Below, piece after piece: positions 1-6,848 of a stretch of 64,000 nucleotides of DNA; the first letter of the stretch is position 1, and the number at the start of each line of letters is the position of its first letter. The position numbers and the translations under genes are program-made. This DNA comes from Candidatus Nitrotoga sp. M5 (lineage in GTDB: Bacteria; Pseudomonadota; Gammaproteobacteria; Burkholderiales; Gallionellaceae). The DNA lies in NCBI RefSeq assembly GCF_927904885.1, contig NZ_CAKMNW010000023.1, forward strand, positions 114,865 through 178,864, in the 5' to 3' direction. The notes under the pieces are model-generated. The model had not been told where the DNA came from. It saw only the letters and a program-made list of their open reading frames with translations, and did not search any database.

Positions 1-116
1 CGGGAGAAAAGTTATCGCTGAAAATCACTCCTATAGAAAAAGGCGATTGGGCGTTTCATTGCCACCTTATATATCACATGGAAGGCGGTATGTTTCAGGT
101 CGTGCGGGTCGCTTAG
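1..116 (+). CDS. copA: copper resistance multicopper oxidase CopA, C-terminal fragment
   Basis: The frame is open from the window edge to the TAG at 114-116, so only the last ~37 residues are present. They end in HCHLIYHMEGGMF, the C-terminal copper-ligand signature of multicopper oxidases (His-Cys-His, then His and the axial Met of the type 1 site). CopA is a periplasmic Cu(I) oxidase of the cop/pco copper tolerance system. copB follows after 10 bases on the same strand, which supports this family over laccases of other pathways. Most of the gene lies outside the window. Confidence 0.85.
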   Translation, partial: GEKLSLKITPIEKGDWAFHCHLIYHMEGGMFQVVRVA

Positions 117-126
117 GGAAAATATT

Positions 127-978
127 ATGAAGCACTATCTCGTATGTTTAACACTGCTGACCGTACTACCTTTTGCTGCTAATGCACAACAACAGATGGA
201 TCATTCCGATATGGATACCATGCCGATGGAATCAGGCTCGTCTGACGGTGATGTGACCTTTGACAAGGAAATCAGCACATATAAACGTGGGCCAGATGGC
301 CAGCCTGCCTTAAATTATGGTTCTATCCCAATATATGATAATGAATTATTTTATATTTTACGTGCCAATCGCTTTGAGAAGCGTTTTCAGGATGGAGACG
401 AGATGGTGCTATGGGATACTACTGGATGGATAGGTGATGACTATAACAAGCTCTATCTCAAATCAGAAGGTGACCATAATACGAGCGCTGGAAAATTTGA
501 ATCTAATCGTGGCGAGCTATTATATAGCCGCAATATCTCCTCGTTTTGGGATGTACAGGCTGGGCTACGTCATGATTTCATTAATAATAAAGATGATCGA
601 AATTTTGCAGCTGTTAGCTTATATGGTTTGGCGCGTTATTGGTTTGAAGTGGATGCCAGCACCTATGTTAGTGATCGAGGGGATATTTCTGCGCGAATAG
701 AAGCCGAATTTGATTTATTGCTAACCCAGCGGCTTATCCTCCAGCCTCGCTTTGAAACCGAGTTGGCGTTGCAAGATGTACGGGAATATAACATTGGCTC
801 TGGTATAAACTCCGTCGAAGTCGGGGCGCGGCTTCGTTATGAAATCCGCCGTGAATTTGCTCCGTATATTGGTGTTGAATGGTCACAAAACCTTGGTGAA
901 ACCAAGAATATGCTGAAAGCTGCCGGCGAAGACACTAGTAAAGCCGCGATTGTTGTCGGTTTGAAGTTGTGGTTTTAG
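127..978 (+). CDS. copB: copper resistance outer membrane protein CopB
   Basis: This 283-residue protein has a cleavable signal peptide (cut near NAQQQ), then a short His/Met-rich stretch (MDHSDMDTMPM) that could bind copper. A beta-barrel-like domain of the CopB family follows, with the typical run of Trp/Tyr-rich strands (YNKLYLKSEGD, SRNISSFWDVQAGLRHD). The last residue is Phe, as in many outer-membrane barrels. It starts 10 bases after the copA stop, so the two are co-transcribed. The Met-rich region is shorter than in Pseudomonas CopB. The family sits in the outer membrane and helps sequester copper; the mechanism is not visible here. Confidence 0.9.
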   Translation: MKHYLVCLTLLTVLPFAANAQQQMDHSDMDTMPMESGSSDGDVTFDKEISTYKRGPDGQPALNYGSIPIYDNELFYILRANRFEKRFQDGDEMVLWDTTGWIGDDYNKLYLKSEGDHNTSAGKFESNRGELLYSRNISSFWDVQAGLRHDFINNKDDRNFAAVSLYGLARYWFEVDASTYVSDRGDISARIEAEFDLLLTQRLILQPRFETELALQDVREYNIGSGINSVEVGARLRYEIRREFAPYIGVEWSQNLGETKNMLKAAGEDTSKAAIVVGLKLWF

Positions 979-1374
979 GGGTAATAAATGATTGTTATTT
1001 TTCAGCACAGTATGTTTGGTTATACGAGTCCGTTATGCACTTTTTTTTTGGCCCCTTTCGTCACACAAAGCCGCCAGCTTGGCCGCCGCGAGCGCGACGC
1101 TTGAAGTGCTCGCGCCTGATCCATAAGGGCAACAGTTGGGCCCAAGCAGTGGCATAACATTTCTTCCTGCACCTCAAGACGGATCGCATTTGTCAGCGCC
1201 TATGTGCCAATCAAATGGAGGGTTAAACAAATTTCACCGCATACATCGTGGGATTCCATAACTGTAATCGCATGCAATCAGTATTGGCAATCTGTCGTCC
1301 TCAGTCTTTGATTTGTACAGGGAAAAAATAAATTAGCTGACAAAAAAGTATTGGTGTCAATAAGGAGCCTGCTG
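979..1374. other. intergenic region without a recognised gene
   Basis: About 400 bases between the convergent copB and metY. It has a T-run near 1038-1046. A 62-codon frame overlaps the end of copB, but it has no Shine-Dalgarno sequence and no similarity that I recognise. No convincing terminator or RNA gene was seen. Confidence 0.4.
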
Positions 1375-2646
1375 TTAAACAGATGCCAGCGCTTGCTGTA
1401 AATCCTCCTTTAAATCATCGATGTGTTCAATGCCGATGGACAAACGTACCATGTCTTCTGAGACGCCTGCTTTCTTGAGTTCTTCCGGAGAGAGTTGGCG
1501 GTGAGTGGTGCTGGCAGGATGGCAAGCCAAAGATTTTGCATCACCAATATTGACCAATCGCGTTATCAGTTTCAACGCATCCTGGAAGCGTGCACCAGCA
1601 GCAGCACCGCCTTCTATTCCAAAGGTCAGAATGCCTGATGCACGGCCCGTCATGTATTTCTGTATCAACGGATAATCGGAATGCGCTGGCAAAGCTGCGT
1701 AGTTAATCCAGCTCACTTTGGGATGTTGCTTTAGGAATTGCGCGACTGCCAGCGCATTTTCGCAGATACGATCCATGCGTAAGGCTAATGTTTCAATGCC
1801 TTGCAAGATAAGAAAACTGTTAAACGGTGAAATAGCACCACCGGTATTGCGTAATGGTACGACTCGTGCGCGCCCGATATAGGCAGCAGGGCCAAGTGCT
1901 TCAGTGTAAACCACGCCGTGGTAGGAAACATCTGGCTCATTCAAACGACGAAAGCGTTCTTTGTGCTCTGTCCAAGGAAATTTGCCAGAATCCACTATCG
2001 CGCCACCTATGGAATTACCATGTCCACCCAAGTACTTGGTCAGCGAATGCACAACGATGTCTGCACCGTGTTCAATCGGTCGGCACAAGTAAGGGGTGGG
2101 TACGGTATTGTCTACGATCAATGGAATTCCCGCGTCATGCGCAATTTTTGCGAGTGCAGCTATATCAACCACATTGCCTAATGGATTGCCGATAGATTCA
2201 CAAAAAATCGCCTTGGTTTTTTCATCTATCAAAGGCTTGAAGCTTTGTGGGTCACGATAATCGGCAAAGCGTACTTGAATGCCAAATTGTGGCAGGGTGT
2301 GAGCAAATAAATTGTATGTGCCGCCGTATAGTGTGCCAACAGAAACAATATTGTCACCCGCTTCGGCTATGGTCATCACTGAATAGGTAATAGCAGTCGC
2401 GCCGGATGATAGTGCTAATGCGCCAATTCCCCCCTCTAGTTCGGCAATGCGCTTTTCCAGCACATCGGTTGTGGGATTCATGATGCGCGTATAAATGTTG
2501 CCAGCCACTTTTAAGTCAAATAAATCTGCACCGTGCTGAGTATCGTCAAATGCATATGAAACTGTCTGGTAAATCGGAACAGCAACGGCGTTAGTGGTCG
2601 GATCAGGTGTGTAGCCACCATGCACTGCAATCGTTTCGAGTTTCAT
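1375..2646 (-). CDS. metY: O-acetylhomoserine sulfhydrylase (O-acetylhomoserine aminocarboxypropyltransferase)
   Basis: This 423-residue protein belongs to the Cys/Met-metabolism PLP enzyme family (fold type I). It makes homocysteine from O-acetylhomoserine and sulfide, the direct-sulfhydrylation route of methionine synthesis. The PLP lysine is K204 in SLTKYLGGHG, and the N-terminal IYTRIMNPTTDVLEKR is the usual substrate-side motif. The length and the long C-terminal domain fit MetY rather than the shorter cystathionine gamma-synthases or MetZ. It stands alone on the minus strand with a weak GGAT-type ribosome site. I saw no SAM riboswitch in its leader. Confidence 0.92.
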   Translation of the reverse strand: MKLETIAVHGGYTPDPTTNAVAVPIYQTVSYAFDDTQHGADLFDLKVAGNIYTRIMNPTTDVLEKRIAELEGGIGALALSSGATAITYSVMTIAEAGDNIVSVGTLYGGTYNLFAHTLPQFGIQVRFADYRDPQSFKPLIDEKTKAIFCESIGNPLGNVVDIAALAKIAHDAGIPLIVDNTVPTPYLCRPIEHGADIVVHSLTKYLGGHGNSIGGAIVDSGKFPWTEHKERFRRLNEPDVSYHGVVYTEALGPAAYIGRARVVPLRNTGGAISPFNSFLILQGIETLALRMDRICENALAVAQFLKQHPKVSWINYAALPAHSDYPLIQKYMTGRASGILTFGIEGGAAAGARFQDALKLITRLVNIGDAKSLACHPASTTHRQLSPEELKKAGVSEDMVRLSIGIEHIDDLKEDLQQALASV

Positions 2647-3144
2647 TGTGTATCCTGTTTTTTAAGTAATGTGGGCGATTCTCGATCGTGTCTGTAATGT
2701 TGTCAATCTTGCGCGTTGTTGTTTGTGGTGTTTAAACCATTTCGACTCGTCCATCACAAATTTTTTAAGAGATTCATGTGAAAATCGATAAGGTCGAGCA
2801 TTAATTGCACTCGGTTAATGTCTCGCTGAGAAAAAAGGAAGTTCATCGCCATTGAGTGATGACGACAAACCTCCGTTCTGATTGCTCATAAAGTAGTAAC
2901 GGGCCAAGGAGCTTGATTGACATTAATCAAGCTCCTTGGCCCGTTACCTTCCGTTACGTTGTGTACAAACTTATGGATTGGTGTATCAGTTATTTCACCA
3001 TACAAAACCCGTCTGTCATTTCTATTTTCGTGGTTAAAAGGATTCGGAGGCAGGCCTTACTAATTACATCCGTCGAGTAATTTGTGTAAGGTCTAAAGCA
3101 CTACGAGACCAGGCTTGATTGTTGGATTGTGAGCGGTCATCAGT
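2647..3144. other. intergenic region upstream of metY
   Basis: Non-coding DNA holding the metY promoter region and a perfect 23-bp inverted repeat (separate entry). Around 3040-3130 there are several short near-repeats of the type AGGCCTTAC / GTAAGGTCT / GTAAGGCCT. No gene was recognised. Confidence 0.4.
2896..2947. repeat. perfect 23-bp inverted repeat (long hairpin)
   Basis: The left arm (2896-2918) and right arm (2925-2947) are exact reverse complements over 23 bases, separated by a 6-base loop (GACATT). Neither side carries the T-run of an intrinsic terminator, and metY starts 250 bases away. The repeat is too perfect to be chance. It could be a protein-binding palindrome, a terminator or a relic of a mobile element. 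Confidence 0.8.
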
Positions 3145-3171
3145 AAGGCCTCCGGCTTTGCCGGAGGCCTT
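3145..3171 (-). terminator. GC-rich hairpin just after the heptad-repeat protein gene
   Basis: Two 11-base arms (3145-3155 and 3161-3171, AAGGCCTCCGG and its complement) flank a 5-base loop. It lies 5 bases beyond the stop codon of the minus-strand gene at 3176-3457. Neither strand has a strong T-tract, so termination efficiency is uncertain. Confidence 0.6.
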
Positions 3172-3175
3172 CTTA

Positions 3176-3457
3176 TTACATGCCCAAATCATCAGCTTTC
3201 ATTTTCAAAGCATCAGCTTTCTTTTGCAAATCATCAGCTTTCTTGTGCAAATCATCAGCTTTCATGTGTGAATCATCTTTCATGTGTGAATCATCAGCTT
3301 TCTTTTGCAAATGATCAATACAAGCCTGGATTTTGACTTTATCGCCTGCATATTTCTTTTTGCAATCTGAAGGCGAATTGGGAGTGCTAGCTGCATATGA
3401 CGGCAAAGCGACAAAAGCTGCCAATGTAACAACTAGCATGTTCATGAAAATTTTCAT
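3176..3457 (-). CDS. small secreted protein with Lys/Asp heptad repeats
   Basis: This 93-residue protein has a signal peptide (MKIFMNMLVVTLAAFVALPSYA). A ~25-residue Cys-containing module follows, with C-x3-YAGDKVKIQACIDHLQ. The C-terminal half is built of about five near-copies of a 7-residue unit of the KKADDLQ/HMKADD type. At DNA level this is a 21-bp tandem repeat, with one unit shortened to 18 bp. The repeats would form a charged amphipathic helix or coiled coil. A second gene at 3535-3690 encodes the same signal peptide and Cys module without the repeats. The function is unknown. The signal peptide and paired cysteines suggest a periplasmic or secreted location. Confidence 0.75.
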   Translation of the reverse strand: MKIFMNMLVVTLAAFVALPSYAASTPNSPSDCKKKYAGDKVKIQACIDHLQKKADDSHMKDDSHMKADDLHKKADDLQKKADALKMKADDLGM

Positions 3458-3534
3458 AAATTAATTTCCTTTAATAGATTGGCTCCTTTAGTGAGCACAT
3501 TTAAAAAGCCTCTGCCCCCCCGGGCGTCGTCTAA

Positions 3535-3690
3535 TTAGTCCTGCAAACCATCAATACACGCCTCGATTTTGGCCTCATCACCCGCATAAGTTTCTTGGCA
3601 TTCTTCCACCGTCTCAGGGGCATTTGCATAGGCCGGCAAACTGACAGCAGCTACAAAAACAAGCGCCAACAGATTCATGAAGTTTTTCAT
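3535..3690 (-). CDS. 51-residue secreted paralogue of the neighbouring heptad-repeat protein
   Basis: The frame runs from the ATG at 3688-3690 to the TAA at 3535-3537. The product starts MKNFMNLLALVFVAAVSLPAYA, a clear signal peptide. The mature part contains C-x3-TYAGDEAKIEACIDGLQ and ends at once. It aligns with residues 1-51 of the gene at 3176-3457: same signal peptide design, same two cysteines, same YAGD..KI.ACID.LQ core. The overall charge is acidic rather than basic. A GGAAA-type ribosome site lies just upstream. The paired paralogues and the conserved Cys core make this a real gene despite its size. Function unknown. Confidence 0.7.
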   Translation of the reverse strand: MKNFMNLLALVFVAAVSLPAYANAPETVEECQETYAGDEAKIEACIDGLQD

Positions 3691-4121
3691 TGCTTGGTTT
3701 CCTTAAAAACGTTAATTAATAACTGACATTGTGTCAGTGCTTGCTAAGTAAGCAATATTGATGCCATACTTTATTATCAATATAAAACAATAAGTTATAA
3801 AAAAATGAATCACGACAAGTTGATATTAAAAATAATCATGTCGTTTATAAGTGACATTTTCTTAGGGTTGCTCGTAACATGCTGAATACAAGTTAAATTG
3901 TCAGTCTCTGAAAGGAGACAATTTAACTGCTTATTCAAATAAAATAAGTAACCAATGAAAACCAAAAACGGTAATCCAATATCTTGTGTTTGCAGTTAAA
4001 TGCAACGCTCAATCGGAACAAGGCCATTTCTTGCTTAGGTTGTTGTTTTAGATATGCTGACGGTCTTTCACTTAGTGCTATCCTGATCAGACTCAGGCTT
4101 GATTTAATTTTCTAGTTTACA
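3691..4121. other. intergenic region, likely promoter of the small-protein pair
   Basis: AT-rich DNA upstream of the minus-strand small genes. It contains a hairpin with 12-base perfect arms (3891-3902 and 3917-3928, AGTTAAATTGTC and its complement). No gene was recognised. Confidence 0.4.
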
Positions 4122-4328
4122 CAAGCGGCCTGTCGGACTTAAAAAATCGGCTGCAAATTTAGTTGAGCGGAGCATATCCCGCCACTTCTTGGGTAATAGA
4201 ATAGCTATTACCTTGCAAAATTGTTAAGTGGAGTAAGCAGGTATTTCACCGTAAGTTGAAAGCTCGCACAATCTACCCGCGCTCAGCTCAACTTTTGCTA
4301 CGATTCTTTAAGTCCAGCAGGCTGCTTG
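4122..4328. mobile_element. MITE-like element, family 1, full copy
   Basis: A ~205-bp non-coding unit bounded by imperfect ~27-bp terminal inverted repeats: AGCGGCCTGTCGGACTTAAA on the left and the complement of AGCAGCCTGCTGGACTTAAA on the right. The interior has further GAGCTGAGC/GCTCAGCTC symmetry. A related copy lies at about 44110-44322, and a lone left end at about 11440-11469. It has no coding capacity, so it would depend on a transposase elsewhere. Confidence 0.7.
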
Positions 4329-4581
4329 ATAGATAGAAATAATATATACCTGACAAGCGTATGTAGTCGGGGGACCACTCGCTACGCTCTCAGTTTGTCA
4401 TTAATGCGTGGCGTTCAGCGACTTAAAGAATGAACGCTAAAATAGTGCTGCAGCAAAGAAGTTAGAGCATTGGATGTAGAAGCTTAATGGGAGTGCACTG
4501 GCCATAGTTCCACTTGTTGAGGTGGATACGCACCTGGGGCATAACGTCAGCGTAGAGACAGAAAAGAAGAGGAGATACCAC
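4329..4581. other. intergenic region upstream of the flavin oxidase
   Basis: Holds a short hairpin (GCGTTCA ... TGAACGC around 4410-4436) whose loop again contains ACTTAAAGAAT, resembling the MITE-1 end. The promoter of the downstream oxidase would be here. No gene was recognised. Confidence 0.35.
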
Positions 4582-6252
4582 ATGGACCAAAAAAAATTGG
4601 AAGAACACGGATTGGGCGCTTCGAATTTCATCAAAAATTACGTTGAAAAGCACAAGAAGGAATTGGAAAAACTGAGAGAGAACGCGAATGCGCTGAAGTT
4701 TGAAGGGCAGTGGTTCATCATTGGCGATGCCGAATACTTGCAGAAGCGACTGCAGTATGCGACGACTTCATTCGAAGAAGCGGACGTTTCTCCGCGCATC
4801 ATTTTGTATGCGGCTGGAGAGCAGGATATCCAAAAGGCGATGGGCTTGTGTCGCGAGCTTGGAATGGCGATTGCCGTGCGTACGGGAGGGCACCAATACT
4901 GCGGATACTCATCGACCTTGCCGATTAACATGCAGATCGATGTGAGTCAGACCTTTCCGCTGTATGACTATGACGCGGCGAACAACGTGCTGCGCTGCGG
5001 CGTCAGCCACCCTTTGGGGAGCTGGGCCGAGAAGAATCACGAAAACGGAATCTACTTGCCGATGGGGATGTGCGCGCATGTGCACCTCGGTGGTCATGTG
5101 CACACTGGAGGATGGGGAATGGTGGCGCGAAGCCATGGAATCTTGGCAGATCATGTGCTGGCGTTCGATATCATACTTGCGAGTGGTGAAAAAGAGCGGA
5201 TCGTTCGGCCCGAACCTGGGAAAACGACGGAGCACAATGACGACGTGTACTACGCTGTTTTAGGGGGAGGGAAAGGAGGCGATTTCGGGATTGTGACGCA
5301 TTGGGAATTCAGTCCTGTACGCGATAAAAATCACCCTAACTCCGCGTGCTACACATTTTTGTGGCTTTGGTCGGAGGAGAAGATGAAAGCCGTAGTGCGC
5401 AAGATGGAGCAATTGTCCAAACTGTGCGCAGACAGTACGGTGCCATCCGACTACGAGTTTATGCTGACCATCACGGGTTACGGGTGGATAAACTGGGTGT
5501 CCGACTCGACTATAAGTGAATTAAACAAACTGGGCTTCAGCGACGACCTTTCGATTCCGGCGCCGCCTATGATCCAGCTGTGGATGTGTTTCACGAACAA
5601 GGGGGGGGTGGACGAGAAATTCGACGACCAGTGGTTTGAATCTTTCACTGCAGAAGATGTCTGCGGGAGCCCGCTGGTGGCCAATCGACTGAAGAATACC
5701 CCTGTCTCCGCAGGGCTCGCGCAACATTTCATTATGAAACAGGATCGGGAGATGGAATATCCGTTCGTCAAGCGTTCTCGAGTCACGATGAACGTACCGG
5801 AGGGGCTTGCCGAGACTTATACCGAGCGCATGGTAAAGATCATGTCCATGCCCAAGGGGCTTTGTCAGCACCTCGTCTCGCAAATGCAGATCTACGCGGG
5901 TGGTGCCGTGGCGGAAAACGGGAAAGCAGGCGTCACGTCCTATTCGTGGCGCCAACAAGCATTTGCCATGAGTCATGATTCATTCTATTCGGTCAACTGG
6001 TTCTGCGGCAACGAACGCCAGGATGCGGAGCAGTGGCAAAAAGAAAACGATGCGGTATTCATCGGGAAAAAAGCTTTTGCTGACGCGGATATGCGGATGT
6101 TTGCATACACCTTTGGTGATCGGGTGTTAGAGGAAGTGTGGCCCTGCTTCTATGACAGTAAGGAAAAATACGAACGATTGAGAAGAATCAAAGGGAAACT
6201 GGATCCGAATGGCCTCTTTTCTTCCGATCAATTTTCTTTGCAGCCATTGTAG
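4582..6252 (+). CDS. FAD-linked oxidase of the berberine bridge enzyme (BBE/PCMH) family
   Basis: A 556-residue protein starting at the ATG at 4582, which has a GAGGAG ribosome site 8 bases upstream; an upstream in-frame ATG at 4522 lacks one. Residues ~60-240 form the FAD-binding PCMH domain, with RTGGHQYCGYS (His104) and GMCAHVHLGGHVHTGGWG (Cys164). These are the positions of the 8-alpha-histidyl and 6-S-cysteinyl FAD links of bicovalent BBE-like enzymes. The C-terminus (RIKGKLDPNGLFSSDQ) is the BBE domain signature. Family members oxidise sugars, alkaloids or hydroxylated metabolites with O2. There is no Tat or Sec signal, so it is probably cytoplasmic. The substrate is unknown. It sits in an accessory block beside an attC-like site. 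Confidence 0.8.
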   Translation: MDQKKLEEHGLGASNFIKNYVEKHKKELEKLRENANALKFEGQWFIIGDAEYLQKRLQYATTSFEEADVSPRIILYAAGEQDIQKAMGLCRELGMAIAVRTGGHQYCGYSSTLPINMQIDVSQTFPLYDYDAANNVLRCGVSHPLGSWAEKNHENGIYLPMGMCAHVHLGGHVHTGGWGMVARSHGILADHVLAFDIILASGEKERIVRPEPGKTTEHNDDVYYAVLGGGKGGDFGIVTHWEFSPVRDKNHPNSACYTFLWLWSEEKMKAVVRKMEQLSKLCADSTVPSDYEFMLTITGYGWINWVSDSTISELNKLGFSDDLSIPAPPMIQLWMCFTNKGGVDEKFDDQWFESFTAEDVCGSPLVANRLKNTPVSAGLAQHFIMKQDREMEYPFVKRSRVTMNVPEGLAETYTERMVKIMSMPKGLCQHLVSQMQIYAGGAVAENGKAGVTSYSWRQQAFAMSHDSFYSVNWFCGNERQDAEQWQKENDAVFIGKKAFADADMRMFAYTFGDRVLEEVWPCFYDSKEKYERLRRIKGKLDPNGLFSSDQFSLQPL

Positions 6253-6322
6253 AGATTGGATCATCACAGGGTAACCCTGCTGATAAGCTTGTGAGAATCA
6301 GGCGAAAAGGCAATGAGAGTTT

Positions 6323-6379
6323 GCCCAACCAGGCATGCAAGCGGACGGGCTTCGCCAGTCGCTTAAGTAGGAGTTAAAA
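6323..6379 (+). other. attC-like recombination site (integron cassette hairpin)
   Basis: The layout matches a short attC. An R''-like box GCCCAAC (6323-6329) is followed by an L''-like AAGCGGAC (6339-6346), a small GGGCTTCGCC hairpin head, an L'-like GTCGCTT (6358-6364) and an R'-like GTTAAAA (6373-6379). L'' and L' pair with one extra G in L'', like the extrahelical base of real attC sites. The R' box deviates from GTTRRRY in its last position. No integrase is visible in the window. Confidence 0.45.
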
Positions 6380-6384
6380 CGCTC

Positions 6385-6780
6385 GTGGACCTCAATAAAC
6401 ATGCGCTTCACCTTGGCGGAATCCTCGCGAACTTCCAATCTCTCGAGTTCATTCTCCGTGCATATCTACACAAGGTTTCGGGCTCCATCTCAAACACACT
6501 TCCAGCTGGAACCAACATCTATGAATTTCCCATAGGAACTGAGCTACCCCTGAACGCCATAACCAACTACGACACTCTCGGAGAACTTATTGACAGGTTT
6601 AATCAAGCGATGCAAATGCAGGATAAGCCCGAAATTGATCGTTCGCTTGTCGATCTTCGCGATGCTTTGGCACATGGCCGAGTTTCAGCTTCTGGAGTCG
6701 AAGAAACTCTTCGAATCGTTAAGTTCAGTAAGCCTAAGCTGAATCCAAAGCTGCGGGACAATGATCAAAACCGGATGTGA
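6385..6780 (+). CDS. small hypothetical protein, HEPN-like
   Basis: A 131-residue protein with a GTG start at 6385 and an AGGAG ribosome site at 6369-6373. It is predicted to be mostly helical. The stretch LVDLRDALAHGRV carries an R-x4-H motif like the HEPN RNase/nucleotide-binding superfamily, preceded by the helical FQSLEFILRAYLHKV. No membrane segments are seen. It starts 6 bases after the attC-like hairpin and is followed by nothing co-oriented for 68 bases, so it looks like a lone cassette-type gene. HEPN proteins often serve in toxin-antitoxin or defence systems, but no nucleotidyltransferase or antitoxin partner is adjacent. The function is not established. Confidence 0.55.
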   Translation: MDLNKHALHLGGILANFQSLEFILRAYLHKVSGSISNTLPAGTNIYEFPIGTELPLNAITNYDTLGELIDRFNQAMQMQDKPEIDRSLVDLRDALAHGRVSASGVEETLRIVKFSKPKLNPKLRDNDQNRM

Positions 6781-6848
6781 ATCATGCAATGGGTGAAGAA
6801 ATAGATGGTAATGGATAACGGTGGGATGTTGGGCTATGAGCATAAAGT

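Noticed and set aside
969..1157. 62-codon frame overlapping the copB end
   Set aside because: Low-complexity Arg/Pro-rich translation without a start signal; more likely non-coding or decayed DNA.
2647..2895. SAM-responsive riboswitch upstream of metY
   Set aside because: No arrangement of helices resembling known SAM classes could be found by eye.
6780..6848. Second attC site formed with the GTTGGGC box at 6828-6834
   Set aside because: No matching R'' box or paired L arms within 150 bases, so only a core-like heptamer is present.
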